From NCBI GenBank assembly GCA_947178235.1, contig CAMWXQ010000002.1, forward strand, positions 1 through 24,013: a DNA stretch of 24,013 bases. Reading direction: 5' to 3'. This DNA comes from an uncultured Muribaculaceae bacterium (GTDB lineage Bacteria > Bacteroidota > Bacteroidia > Bacteroidales > Muribaculaceae). The notes beneath the pieces were generated by a model. The model was given only the letters and a program-made list of their open reading frames with translations, ran no database searches and had not been told where the DNA came from. The translations under genes were made by a program, and so were the position numbers. This document shows, in pieces, positions 1 to 7,926 of the stretch (the first letter of the stretch is position 1; every line of letters starts with the position of its first letter).

Positions 1-8
1 CCCCAGCA

Positions 9-42
9 GAATTAAGAATTGAGAATTAAGAATTGAGAATTG
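9..42. repeat. 14-nt AT-rich tandem repeat
   Basis: The unit GAATTAAGAATTGA occurs at 9-22 and again at 23-36, with a partial third copy at 37-42. It is sharply AT-rich against the GC-rich coding DNA and sits just before the hairpin element at 44-78. It resembles the AATTAAGAATT-type palindrome at 3511-3563 but is arranged as direct repeats. Confidence 0.85.
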
Positions 43-43
43 C

Positions 44-78
44 CCTTTTTTGTCCGGGCTCGGAGATTTATCTCCGAG
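44..78 (+). repeat. CCTTTTTTGTCC-plus-hairpin element, copy 1
   Basis: The 12-mer CCTTTTTTGTCC (44-55) is followed by three bases and then a perfect inverted repeat: arms CTCGGAGAT (59-67) and ATCTCCGAG (70-78). A second copy with the same 12-mer, the same arm length but different arm sequence lies at 6951-6986. The hairpin ends 39 bases before the start codon of the efflux permease. There is no U-tract after the stem, so a plain intrinsic terminator is unlikely on either strand. Confidence 0.7.
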
Positions 79-117
79 ATTCTCATTCAAATTCCGATAA
101 ACCTACGCTAATAAACA

Positions 118-3100
118 ATGAAACTCGATACATTCATCAACAGGCCGGTGCTGTCGACGGTGATCTCCATCTTCATCGTGCTGCTGGGTCTCATCGGGCT
201 CTTCTCCCTGCCCGTCACCCAGTTCCCCGACATCGCACCCCCGACCATCCGCGTCTCCACGACATACACAGGCGCGAATGCCCAGGCCGTGCTCAACTCT
301 GTCATCGCCCCCCTCGAAGAGTCGATCAACGGCGCCGAGGGCATGACATACATGGAGTCCACAGCCACCAACACAGGCTCCGCCGAAATCACCGTCTACT
401 TCGAACAGGGCTTTGACCCCGACATGGCTGCCGTCGACGTACAGAACCGTGTCGCCAAGGCACAGAACCTCCTCCCCGCCGAGGTCACCCAGGTCGGCGT
501 CCTCACCCAGAAGCGCCAGACCTCGATGCTCCTCAACATCGCCCTCTACGACAACAGCGGACACTACACGAGCGAGTTCATCGACAACTACGCCAAGATC
601 AACGTCATCCCCCAGCTCCAGCGTGTCTCGGGTGTCGGTGACGTCATGAGCTTCGGCGCCGACTACTCGATGCGCGTATGGCTCAAACCCGATGTCATGG
701 CCCAGTACGGCCTCGTCCCCACCGACATCTCCTATGCCCTGGCCGAGCAGAACATCGAGGCCGCCCCGGGTGCATTCGGCGAGCAGGGCGACCAGAGCTT
801 CCAGTACACCATGAAGTATAAGGGACGCCTCACCACCCCCGAGCAGTTCGAGGACATCGTCGTCGCCGCCAAGCCCACCGGCGAGGTGCTCCGCCTCGGC
901 GACGTCGCCACAATCGAGCTCGGCCGCGTGACATACGGATTCGAGAATACACTCAACGGCAAGACCGCCACATCGGCCATCGTCTTCCAGACCGCAGGCT
1001 CGAACGCGACACAGATCATCAACGACTGTCTCAAAGTGGTCGACGAGATGAAGTCCCAGCTCCCCGCGGGCCTCGACTTCGCCATCCCGATGAACAACAA
1101 CGACTTCCTCGACGCCTCGATCCATGAGGTCATCAAGACCCTCATCGAGGCCTTCATCCTCGTGTTCTTCGTCGTGTACGTCTTCCTTCAGGACATCCGC
1201 TCGACCATCATCCCCGCCATCGCCATCCCCGTGGCCCTCGTGGGTACATTCTTCTTCATGAACCTCATCGGGTTCTCCATCAACCTCATCACCCTCTCGG
1301 CCCTCGTCCTGGCGATCGCGATTGTGGTCGACGACGCCATCGTGGTCGTCGAGGCGGTCCACGCCAAACTCGACGTCGGGTACAAGAGCGCCCGCAAGGC
1401 ATCCATCGACGCCATGAGCGAGATCGGCGGCGCCATCATCTCCATCACCCTGGTCATGATGCTCGTCTTCATCCCCGTATCCTTCATGTCGGGCACCACG
1501 GGCGTGTTCTACCGCCAGTTCGGCCTCACCATGGCCATCGCCATCGGCCTCTCGGCCCTCAACGCGCTCACCCTCTCGCCCGCCCTCTGTGCCGTGTTCC
1601 TCAAAGCCCACGGCGACAAGAGCTCGCTCAAGGAGCGCATGGGTGACGCCTACAAGGCCGCCGGCGAGGCCGTGGCCGCCAACGCCAAGCGCCGCTTCAC
1701 CCTCGACTTCCCCCCGCTCATCACAGCCCTCTTCCTCGTGGCCACCATCACCTTCATGGTACTCGGGTGGTACAACTTCGAGCATCCCGTCCAGCTCGCC
1801 ATCGCCGCCGTGTGTGCCATCGTCACCATCCTCGGCATCTTCGGCCGCCGCTTCCAGGAGGGATTTGAGAAGGGCTTCGGACGCGTCCTCCGCCTCTACA
1901 CCAAGCTCACGACCTTCTTCGTAGGCCACAAGCTCCTCTCCATGGGCATCGTCGGCGCCGCCGTCGCCATCCTCGTATGGCTCATGAACATCACCACCTC
2001 GACCCTCGTCCCCGACGAGGACACCGGCGTGCTCTTCTGTATGGTCGACATGCCCCCGGGCACATCCCAGGAGCGCACCCTCGAAGTCCTCGACCAGGTC
2101 GACGCCATCATGGCCACCATCCCCGAGATCCAGTACCGCATGAAGATCGCCGGCTTCTCGTTCCTCGCCGGCCAGGGCTCGACATACGGCACATTCATCA
2201 TCAAGCTCAAAAACTGGGAGGACCGCAAGCAGGCCGACCAGACCTCGTCTGCCATCCTCCAGAAGCTCTACGGAATGGCCGGCGCGGCCATCAAGGACGG
2301 ACGCGTCATCTTCATCGCGCCCCCTATGATTTCGGGCTACTCGCTCACCAACGGCTTTGAGATCAAGATGCAGGACAAGACCGGCGGCGACGTCAACGAG
2401 TTCTTCGCCATCGTCCAGGGCTTCCTCGCACAGCTCAACGCCCAGCCCGAGGTGCAGATGGCCTACACCACCTTCAACCCTGCCTTCCCCCAGTACATGA
2501 TCGACATCGACGCGGCCAAGGCAAAGCAGGCAGGCCTCTCGCCCAAGGATATCCTCACCACCATCCAGGGTTACTACGGCGGTATGTATGTCTCCAACTT
2601 CAACCGCTTCGGCAAGATCTACCGCGTCATGATGCAGGCTGCCCCCGAGGCACGCGTCAGCCCCGAGACCCTCTCGGCCATCAAGGTCCGAAACGGCTCG
2701 GAGATGGCATCCGTCAGCAACTTCGTGACACTCCAGAAGGTCTACGGCCCCGACCTGCTCAAACGATTCAACATGTTCACGAGCATCTCCGTCACCGGCC
2801 AGCCCGCCCCCGGATACTCCTCGGGCGACTGTCTCGAAGCCATCCGCCGTGTGGCCGCCGAGACGCTCCCCGCCGGATACGGCTACGAGTACTCGGGCAT
2901 GACCCGCGAGGAGGCCGCTTCGGGCGCAGGCTCGACCACCGCCGTCATCTTCGGCCTCTGTCTCCTCTTCGTCTACCTGCTCCTCTCCGCCCAGTATGAG
3001 AGCTACATCCTCCCCTGGGCCGTCATCCTCTCGATTCCGTTCGGTCTGATGGGCACATTCGTCTTCGCACAGATCTTCGGCATCACCAACAACATCTACC

Positions 3101-3498
3101 TCCAGATCGCGCTCATCATGCTCATCGGCCTCCTCGCCAAGAACGCCATCCTCATCGTCGAGTTTGCCGTCGAGCGCCGCCGCACGGGTATGTCCGTCGT
3201 GAATGCAGCCATCCAGGGTGCCTCGGCTCGTCTCCGACCCATCCTCATGACCTCGCTCGCACTCATCATCGGTCTGCTCCCCCTCATGTTCGCCACAGGC
3301 GCCGGCGCCAACGGCAACCGCGCACTCGGCACAGGCTCGATCGGCGGTATGCTCATAGGCATGATCCTCCAGGTCCTCATCGTCCCCGCGCTCTTCGTCC
3401 TCTTCCAGAAGATCCAGGAGCGCATCACACCCATCAAGTGGGAGGACACCGACAACGAGGGCATCGAGAACGAAATCGAGCAGTACAATCCAAATTAA
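118..3498 (+). CDS. RND efflux permease, HAE1 (AcrB-like) family
   Basis: This 1126-residue protein is an inner-membrane, proton-driven RND drug exporter. The N terminus (KLDTFINRPVLSTVISIFIV) is the typical cytoplasmic helix plus TM1. The proton-relay pair Asp405-Asp406 (VVDDAIVV) in TM4 and Lys1008 (LLAKNAILIVEFA) in TM10 are intact, so it should be active. Large periplasmic porter loops follow TM1 and TM7. It is about 80 residues longer than AcrB. Much of the excess is a segment at about 522-600 between TM6 and TM7 that carries two extra hydrophobic stretches (about 534-551 and 558-575). The outer-membrane component follows 85 bases downstream. The adaptor (MFP) gene is not in the window and probably lies upstream. 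No promoter is seen in 1-117, which fits transcription from further upstream. The substrate cannot be read from the sequence. Confidence 0.96.
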   Translation: MKLDTFINRPVLSTVISIFIVLLGLIGLFSLPVTQFPDIAPPTIRVSTTYTGANAQAVLNSVIAPLEESINGAEGMTYMESTATNTGSAEITVYFEQGFDPDMAAVDVQNRVAKAQNLLPAEVTQVGVLTQKRQTSMLLNIALYDNSGHYTSEFIDNYAKINVIPQLQRVSGVGDVMSFGADYSMRVWLKPDVMAQYGLVPTDISYALAEQNIEAAPGAFGEQGDQSFQYTMKYKGRLTTPEQFEDIVVAAKPTGEVLRLGDVATIELGRVTYGFENTLNGKTATSAIVFQTAGSNATQIINDCLKVVDEMKSQLPAGLDFAIPMNNNDFLDASIHEVIKTLIEAFILVFFVVYVFLQDIRSTIIPAIAIPVALVGTFFFMNLIGFSINLITLSALVLAIAIVVDDAIVVVEAVHAKLDVGYKSARKASIDAMSEIGGAIISITLVMMLVFIPVSFMSGTTGVFYRQFGLTMAIAIGLSALNALTLSPALCAVFLKAHGDKSSLKERMGDAYKAAGEAVAANAKRRFTLDFPPLITALFLVATITFMVLGWYNFEHPVQLAIAAVCAIVTILGIFGRRFQEGFEKGFGRVLRLYTKLTTFFVGHKLLSMGIVGAAVAILVWLMNITTSTLVPDEDTGVLFCMVDMPPGTSQERTLEVLDQVDAIMATIPEIQYRMKIAGFSFLAGQGSTYGTFIIKLKNWEDRKQADQTSSAILQKLYGMAGAAIKDGRVIFIAPPMISGYSLTNGFEIKMQDKTGGDVNEFFAIVQGFLAQLNAQPEVQMAYTTFNPAFPQYMIDIDAAKAKQAGLSPKDILTTIQGYYGGMYVSNFNRFGKIYRVMMQAAPEARVSPETLSAIKVRNGSEMASVSNFVTLQKVYGPDLLKRFNMFTSISVTGQPAPGYSSGDCLEAIRRVAAETLPAGYGYEYSGMTREEAASGAGSTTAVIFGLCLLFVYLLLSAQYESYILPWAVILSIPFGLMGTFVFAQIFGITNNIYLQIALIMLIGLLAKNAILIVEFAVERRRTGMSVVNAAIQGASARLRPILMTSLALIIGLLPLMFATGAGANGNRALGTGSIGGMLIGMILQVLIVPALFVLFQKIQERITPIKWEDTDNEGIENEIEQYNPN

Positions 3499-3510
3499 AT
3501 TAAAAATTAT

Positions 3511-3563
3511 GAATTAAGAATTATGAATTAACCATCAGATTCTTAATTCATAATTCTTAATTC
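3511..3563. repeat. 21-bp perfect AT-rich inverted repeat between pump genes
   Basis: A 21-nt arm at 3511-3531, built from GAATTAAGAATTATG-type units, is matched exactly by its reverse complement at 3543-3563 with an 11-nt loop. Related AATTCATAATTC units continue to about 3577, so several registers of pairing are possible. It fills almost all of the 85-bp gap between the permease and the outer-membrane gene. An RNA hairpin here could set the ratio of the two proteins or protect the mRNA; that is inference. Confidence 0.85.
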
Positions 3564-3583
3564 TTAATTCATAATTCCGACAG

Positions 3584-4972
3584 ATGAAAGTAAACAACAT
3601 ACCCGCCATCCTTGCGGCTGCGATGAGCGTCACCGCCCTCACCGGCTGCGGGATATATCAGAAGTACTCCCCCGAGCGCGTCGACTCGCAGCTCGTCAAG
3701 GAGTATGCCGAGGCCCTGCCCAAGGCCGAAGAGGACACCCAGGCCCTCGGCAACCGCCCCTGGCAGGAGGTCTTCACCGACCCCATGCTCGCTGACCTCA
3801 TCGAGCGCGCACTCGCCAACAACAAGGACCTGCGCAACGCCAAACTCAATGTCGACATCGCCCACGCACAGCTCAAAGGCGCACGCCTCAGCTATCTCCC
3901 CTCCGTGGCACTCTCGCCCAACGGCGCCGGAGCATCCTATGCCGGCAGTGACATCTCGTGGACCTACACCCTCCCCCTCGCCGTCAACTGGGAGATCGAC
4001 GTCTTCGGCAAGATTCTCAACTCCAAGCGCTCGGCCCAGGCCGCCGAAGACCAGATGAAGGCCGTCGAACAGGCCACCCGCTCGCAGATCATCGCCGGCG
4101 TCGCCCAGTGCTACTACACCATCGCCGCCCTCCAAAGCCAGCTCGACCTCTCGCGCGAGACCGCCCTGCTCTGGAAGGAGAGCGTCGGCGTCATGCGCAA
4201 CCTCAAGGAGGCAGGACGCCTGCGCGAGGATGCCGTCGTACAGAGCGAGGCCCAATATTACAGCATCGAGAGCTCGATCAATGACATCGAACTCTCGCTC
4301 CACGAGGCCAACAACACCCTCTCGCTGCTGCTCAACACGATGCCTCAGAAGTGGAACATCCCCGCCTCGGCATCGCTCAGCCTCCCCGACATGAACCGCA
4401 CCGCCATCCCCATGGCCGAGCTCGCAGCCCGTCCCGACGTCCGCGCAGCCGAGATGGCACTCGCCAAGGCATACTACACCACATCCTCGGCCCGTGCCGC
4501 ATTCTACCCCTCGATCGCCGTCACCGCACAGGGCGGGTTCACCAATCTCCTCGGCGGATTCATACAGAATCCCGGCGACTGGTTCTATCAGCTCGCAGGC
4601 AGCCTCACGGCGCCCCTCTTTGCCCGCGGTCAGAACATCGCCCGCCTCGAAGCCGCCAAGGCCGCTCAGAAACAGGCCCTCAACACCTTCGAGTACACCC
4701 TCATGAGCGCATCGGCCGATGTCTCGGACGCCCTCACCCTCTACGAGAAGAGCGTTGCCAAGCAGAACTGGCTCACACTCCAGGTGGCCGACCTCACCAA
4801 GGCCGTGGACATCACCAACGAGCTCCTCATGTTCGACGGCTCCACGACATATCTCGAAGTCCTCACCGCACAGCGCAACCTCCTCTCGGCACAGACCGCA
4901 CAGATCACCACCAACCTGGCCGTGGCGCGCGCGATGATCAACCTCTACCAGAACCTCGGTGGAGGCCGATGA
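3584..4972 (+). CDS. outer-membrane efflux lipoprotein, NodT/TolC family
   Basis: This 462-residue protein is the outer-membrane channel of the tripartite pump. A lipoprotein signal peptide ends in the lipobox LTGC with Cys22 as the lipidated residue. It is followed by two OEP-type repeats with long alpha-helical stretches (about 60-250 and 270-455). Family-typical segments include WQEVFTDPMLADLIERALANN, the WEIDVFGK strand-helix turn near residue 140, and LEVLTAQRNLLSAQ near the C terminus. Length is normal for the family. It lies just downstream of the RND permease on the same strand, and an LpxA-like gene begins 27 bases after its stop, so these probably share a transcript. The start ATG at 3584 gives a complete signal peptide. 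Confidence 0.95.
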   Translation: MKVNNIPAILAAAMSVTALTGCGIYQKYSPERVDSQLVKEYAEALPKAEEDTQALGNRPWQEVFTDPMLADLIERALANNKDLRNAKLNVDIAHAQLKGARLSYLPSVALSPNGAGASYAGSDISWTYTLPLAVNWEIDVFGKILNSKRSAQAAEDQMKAVEQATRSQIIAGVAQCYYTIAALQSQLDLSRETALLWKESVGVMRNLKEAGRLREDAVVQSEAQYYSIESSINDIELSLHEANNTLSLLLNTMPQKWNIPASASLSLPDMNRTAIPMAELAARPDVRAAEMALAKAYYTTSSARAAFYPSIAVTAQGGFTNLLGGFIQNPGDWFYQLAGSLTAPLFARGQNIARLEAAKAAQKQALNTFEYTLMSASADVSDALTLYEKSVAKQNWLTLQVADLTKAVDITNELLMFDGSTTYLEVLTAQRNLLSAQTAQITTNLAVARAMINLYQNLGGGR

Positions 4973-4999
4973 CCCCGACCCTTCAATCCTAACAATATC

Positions 5000-5791
5000 A
5001 TGATCAGCGACAAAGCTCACATCGACCCCTCGGCCAAGATAGGCCGGGATGTCACCATCCACCCCTTCGCCTTCATCGACAAGGATGTCGTCATCGGCGA
5101 CGGATGCGTCATTATGCCCTTCGCCTCGGTCATCCGTGGCACACGCATGGGCCGTAACTGCAAGGTCTTCCAGGGTGCCGTCGTAGGCGCCGACCCCCAG
5201 GACTTCCGTTGGAAAGGGGGCTACACCTACTGCCACATCGGCGACAACGTCATCATCCGCGAGAACGTCATCATCAACCGAGGCATCAACCCCGACACCG
5301 AGGGCACACGCATCGGCGACGAGTGCTACCTCCTGGCCAACTCGCACGTCGGCCACGACTCGGTCCTCAAAGGCAAGATTGTCCTCGGCAACAACGTCTC
5401 CATCGCCGGCGACGTGACCGTGGGCGAGTGCACAATCATGTCCACCGGCGTCGTCATCCACGAGAACTCGCACATCGGCGACTGGGTGCTCCTCAAAGGC
5501 GGATGCCGAATCACCGGCAACGTCCCCCCCTACTGCATCATGGCCCACAACCCTGCCTCGTACTTCGGCGTCAACGCATGGCTCCTCCGCGGCAAGGGTG
5601 GCATGGCCCACGAGCGTGTCGAGGACATCGCACAGTGCTACCGCCACATCTACCAGACCGGGACATCGGTTTTCAATGCCTTGCAGCGTATCGAGGCCGA
5701 CGTCGACCCATCGCCCGAACGCGACAACATCATCGAGTTCATCCGCGGCAACAAACTCCGCATCGTCGCCACACCCAAGGACATCGAATAA
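5000..5791 (+). CDS. lpxA: LpxA-like acyl-ACP--UDP-GlcNAc O-acyltransferase
   Basis: This 263-residue left-handed beta-helix acyltransferase has hexapeptide repeats (IGDGCVI, IGDNVII, IGDECYL) over about residues 5-190 and a helical C-terminal domain. LpxA adds an acyl chain from acyl-ACP to UDP-GlcNAc, the first step of lipid A synthesis, in the cytosol. The catalytic-region motif is present as NSHVGHD (E. coli NAHIAHD), and so is the family FGVN stretch. The VHQ segment of E. coli is replaced by IHEN. Bacteroidota usually carry the main lpxA beside lpxD and lpxC/fabZ. This copy instead sits 27 bases after an efflux channel gene, so it may be a paralogue with another acyl or sugar substrate. 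A strong hairpin follows the stop codon. Confidence 0.88.
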   Translation: MISDKAHIDPSAKIGRDVTIHPFAFIDKDVVIGDGCVIMPFASVIRGTRMGRNCKVFQGAVVGADPQDFRWKGGYTYCHIGDNVIIRENVIINRGINPDTEGTRIGDECYLLANSHVGHDSVLKGKIVLGNNVSIAGDVTVGECTIMSTGVVIHENSHIGDWVLLKGGCRITGNVPPYCIMAHNPASYFGVNAWLLRGKGGMAHERVEDIAQCYRHIYQTGTSVFNALQRIEADVDPSPERDNIIEFIRGNKLRIVATPKDIE

Positions 5792-5807
5792 TCCACCCTC
5801 CGACATG

Positions 5808-5843
5808 ACAGAAGGCCGTAGGCTACCCCCTACGGCCTTCTGT
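5808..5843. terminator. 15-bp hairpin after lpxA
   Basis: The arms ACAGAAGGCCGTAGG (5808-5822) and its exact reverse complement (5829-5843) enclose a 6-nt loop. It starts 16 bases after the lpxA stop and is followed by CTAATAAAG rather than a T-run. It probably ends or stabilises the efflux-lpxA transcript, but it is not a textbook U-tract terminator. Confidence 0.7.
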
Positions 5844-5862
5844 CTAATAAAGCCATTATACA

Positions 5863-5916
5863 TCTTATAAGATTTATAAGACTTATAAGATGTATAAGAT
5901 TTATACGATTTATATC
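5863..5916. repeat. 9-nt degenerate tandem repeat, about six units
   Basis: Six consecutive 9-mers of consensus ATTTATAAG occur: TCTTATAAG, ATTTATAAG, ACTTATAAG, ATGTATAAG, ATTTATACG, ATTTATATC. The tract ends 10 bases before the phosphatase start. Each unit is itself near-palindromic (CTTATAAG). There are no spacers, so this is not a CRISPR array. Confidence 0.85.
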
Positions 5917-5926
5917 CCACCTACCT

Positions 5927-6433
5927 ATGCCGGCCACATCAAAATCCCCCGTCCAAAATCTCCACTCCATCCTCTTTGTCTGCCTCGGCAACATCTGCCG
6001 CTCCCCGGCCGCCGAGGGTGTCTTCCGCGACATCGTCATGCGCGAGGATGCCGCACCAGAGCGCTTCTTCATCGACTCGGCCGGCACAGGCAACTACCAC
6101 GTCGGCGACCTCCCCGACCTGCGTATGCGCATCCATGCACGCAGCCGCGGCCTCGAACTCGACCACCGCTGCCGCCAGGTCCACGAGTGCGACTTCTACG
6201 ACTTCGACCTCATCGTCCCGATGGACGCATCCAACGAGCACAATCTCCGCTGCATCTGCCCCGACCCCGAGCTCGAAAAGAAGATTGTCCCGATGGGGCG
6301 CTTCCTCGAACCCACGTCCGGCTACGACTACGTCCCCGACCCTTACTACGAGGGGGACTCCGGCTTCGAGCTCGTGCTCGACCTGCTGAGGGACGGATGC
6401 CAGAACCTTTACAATTCACTCAAAGACCATTGA
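5927..6433 (+). CDS. low-molecular-weight protein tyrosine phosphatase
   Basis: This 168-residue cytosolic phosphatase hydrolyses phosphotyrosine and perhaps other phospho-monoesters. The P-loop CLGNICRS gives nucleophile Cys19 and Arg25. The general-acid Asp138 lies in VPDPYYEG, the DPYY motif that marks active members. Length is normal. Family members often control capsule or exopolysaccharide tyrosine kinases, but no such kinase is in the window, so the partner is unknown. It starts right after the 9-nt repeat tract. The cytidine deaminase gene follows after only 11 bases, which suggests co-transcription. Confidence 0.95.
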   Translation: MPATSKSPVQNLHSILFVCLGNICRSPAAEGVFRDIVMREDAAPERFFIDSAGTGNYHVGDLPDLRMRIHARSRGLELDHRCRQVHECDFYDFDLIVPMDASNEHNLRCICPDPELEKKIVPMGRFLEPTSGYDYVPDPYYEGDSGFELVLDLLRDGCQNLYNSLKDH

Positions 6434-6444
6434 CCCGCACCACC

Positions 6445-6918
6445 ATGAAAGAACTCACCATCACCACCCCCATCATCGAGGCCACACTCGACGAACTCTC
6501 GGCCGAGGACCGCGCCCTGGTCGAGGAAGCACGCCGCCAGACCGCGACCTCATATGCACCGTACCGCCGATTCCACGTCGGGGCCGCCATCCGCCTCGAC
6601 AACGGCGAGATCGTCGCCGGCTCCAACCAGGAGAACGCCGCCTTCCCCTCGGGCCTCTGTGCCGAGCGCACCGCAGCCTTCTATGCCCACGCCCGATACC
6701 CCGAAGCCAAGTTCGAGACCATAGCCATAGCCGCCGTCGGCACCGACGGCCTCGAACTCCGCGACCCCATAGCCCCCTGCGGAGCCTGCCGCCAGTCGCT
6801 GCTCGAATACGAGACCCTCGCCACACACGACGTACGCGTCATCCTCACCGCCCGCGACCGCGTCTTCATCCTCCCCTCCGTCCGCTCGACCCTCCCCCTC
6901 GCTTTCAGCGAATTCTGA
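6445..6918 (+). CDS. cdd: cytidine deaminase
   Basis: This 157-residue zinc enzyme converts cytidine and deoxycytidine to uridine forms in pyrimidine salvage. Zinc ligands Cys72, Cys112 and Cys115 and the catalytic Glu74 are visible in LCAERTA and PCGACRQ. The frame stays open far upstream through the phosphatase gene, but homology begins around SYAPYRRFHVGAA, and the ATG at 6445, 11 bases after the phosphatase stop, is the sensible start. The C terminus (VRSTLPLAFSEF) is typical of tetrameric bacterial enzymes. Confidence 0.95.
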   Translation: MKELTITTPIIEATLDELSAEDRALVEEARRQTATSYAPYRRFHVGAAIRLDNGEIVAGSNQENAAFPSGLCAERTAAFYAHARYPEAKFETIAIAAVGTDGLELRDPIAPCGACRQSLLEYETLATHDVRVILTARDRVFILPSVRSTLPLAFSEF

Positions 6919-6950
6919 AAAAATTAGAGACCCAACCCACTTCCCGTCCA

Positions 6951-6986
6951 CCTTTTTTGTCCCCGCGAGGGAGTTTCAACTCCCTC
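6951..6986 (+). repeat. CCTTTTTTGTCC-plus-hairpin element, copy 2
   Basis: The 12-mer CCTTTTTTGTCC (6951-6962) matches copy 1 exactly. Four bases later come arms GAGGGAGTT (6967-6975) and AACTCCCTC (6978-6986), again 9 bp around a 2-nt centre. The arm sequence differs from copy 1 yet pairs perfectly, so structure and not sequence is kept. It lies between the cdd stop and the promoter at 6999-7030. Confidence 0.7.
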
Positions 6987-6998
6987 CTATCAAAAAAA

Positions 6999-7030
6999 TT
7001 TGGCAGTTACGCGAAAATCCCCTATCTTTG
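6999..7030 (+). promoter_or_regulatory. Bacteroidota promoter for the ABC operon
   Basis: The -33 box TTTG (6999-7002) and the -7 box TATCTTTG (7023-7030) are separated by 20 bases, the ideal spacing for the sigma factor of this phylum. The start codon at 7060 is 29 bases after the -7 box. It drives the operon that ends with its own GntR-type regulator. Confidence 0.85.
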
Positions 7031-7059
7031 CGGTGTATTAACACGATAATACACTCCCT

Positions 7060-7926
7060 ATGCTCTCAGTCAACCACCTCACATTCGCCTACGGCCGCGA
7101 CGTCAAGCCCGTCATCGACGACGTCACCCTCGACATAGCCCCCGGGAGCGTCTACGGACTGCTCGGACGCAACGGCGTCGGAAAGACAACCCTGCTCCAA
7201 CTCATCGCCGGCGCCCTCACCCCCCGCTCGGGGTGGGTCGACCTGCTCGGCTACGACACCCGCTCGCGCTATCCGCGGACGATGGCCGAGATCATGGTTA
7301 TACCCGACCGCCTCCAGCTCCCCGCCGTCAGCATAGCCACCTTCGCCCGCGTCAGCGCCCCCTTCTACCCGCGGTGGTCCGACGACGACATGGCCCGCTG
7401 CCTCGACACCTTCGGCCTCGACCCGCGCCAGCGTCTCGACCGCCTCTCGCTCGGACAGCAGAAAAAGGCATTCATGAGCTTCGCCATAGCCTGCAACACC
7501 TCGCTCCTGCTCATGGACGAGCCCACAGACGGCCTCGACATCCCCTCCAAGGAGGCCTTCCGCCGCATCGTCGCCGAGAGCATGACCGACGAGCGCGCCA
7601 TCATCATCTCCACCCACCAGGTCCGCGACCTCGGGCAGATGCTCGACCATATCCTCATCCTCGAACCGAGCGGCATCGTCCTCGACGCATCACTGACCGA
7701 CATAGCCTCGCGGCTCAGCTTCGTCACCTCCGACTCGCGCGAGCTCCTCGCCCGCTCCCTCTATGCCCGCCCGACTTTCAGCGGATTCGAGATGGTACTC
7801 CCCAATACCGACGGCAGCGAGACCCGCGTCGAACTCGAAATGCTCTTCTCCCTCGCCGTCGAGCGCCCCGACATGATGCGCTCACTGTTCCTCACCACCC
7901 CAAAAGCCACCCAAGATGGAAACTAA
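7060..7926 (+). CDS. ABC transporter ATP-binding protein (YtrB-like)
   Basis: This 288-residue nucleotide-binding subunit has Walker A GRNGVGKTT (36-44), signature LSLGQ (129-133), Walker B LLLMDEP (149-155) with catalytic Glu154, and switch His186 in STHQ. Residues after about 215 form a C-terminal extension without a known motif. Its stop overlaps the start of the permease gene by 11 bases, so translation is probably coupled. A YtrA-type regulator two genes downstream places it among the ligand-induced ABC modules known in Firmicutes for cell-wall antibiotic response and common in Bacteroidota with unknown substrate. Confidence 0.93.
   Translation: MLSVNHLTFAYGRDVKPVIDDVTLDIAPGSVYGLLGRNGVGKTTLLQLIAGALTPRSGWVDLLGYDTRSRYPRTMAEIMVIPDRLQLPAVSIATFARVSAPFYPRWSDDDMARCLDTFGLDPRQRLDRLSLGQQKKAFMSFAIACNTSLLLMDEPTDGLDIPSKEAFRRIVAESMTDERAIIISTHQVRDLGQMLDHILILEPSGIVLDASLTDIASRLSFVTSDSRELLARSLYARPTFSGFEMVLPNTDGSETRVELEMLFSLAVERPDMMRSLFLTTPKATQDGN

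Noticed and set aside
103..1929. 608-codon open frame antisense to the RND permease
   Set aside because: Its translation is a monotone of D, E, G, H and V, caused by C-ending codons on the other strand; the plus-strand gene has all family motifs.
5863..5916. Short repeats considered as a CRISPR array
   Set aside because: Units are 9 bases, contiguous and without unique spacers, and no cas genes are present.
3569..5920. 783-codon antisense frame across the channel and lpxA genes
   Set aside because: Same composition artefact; it spans two recognised genes and a repeat tract.
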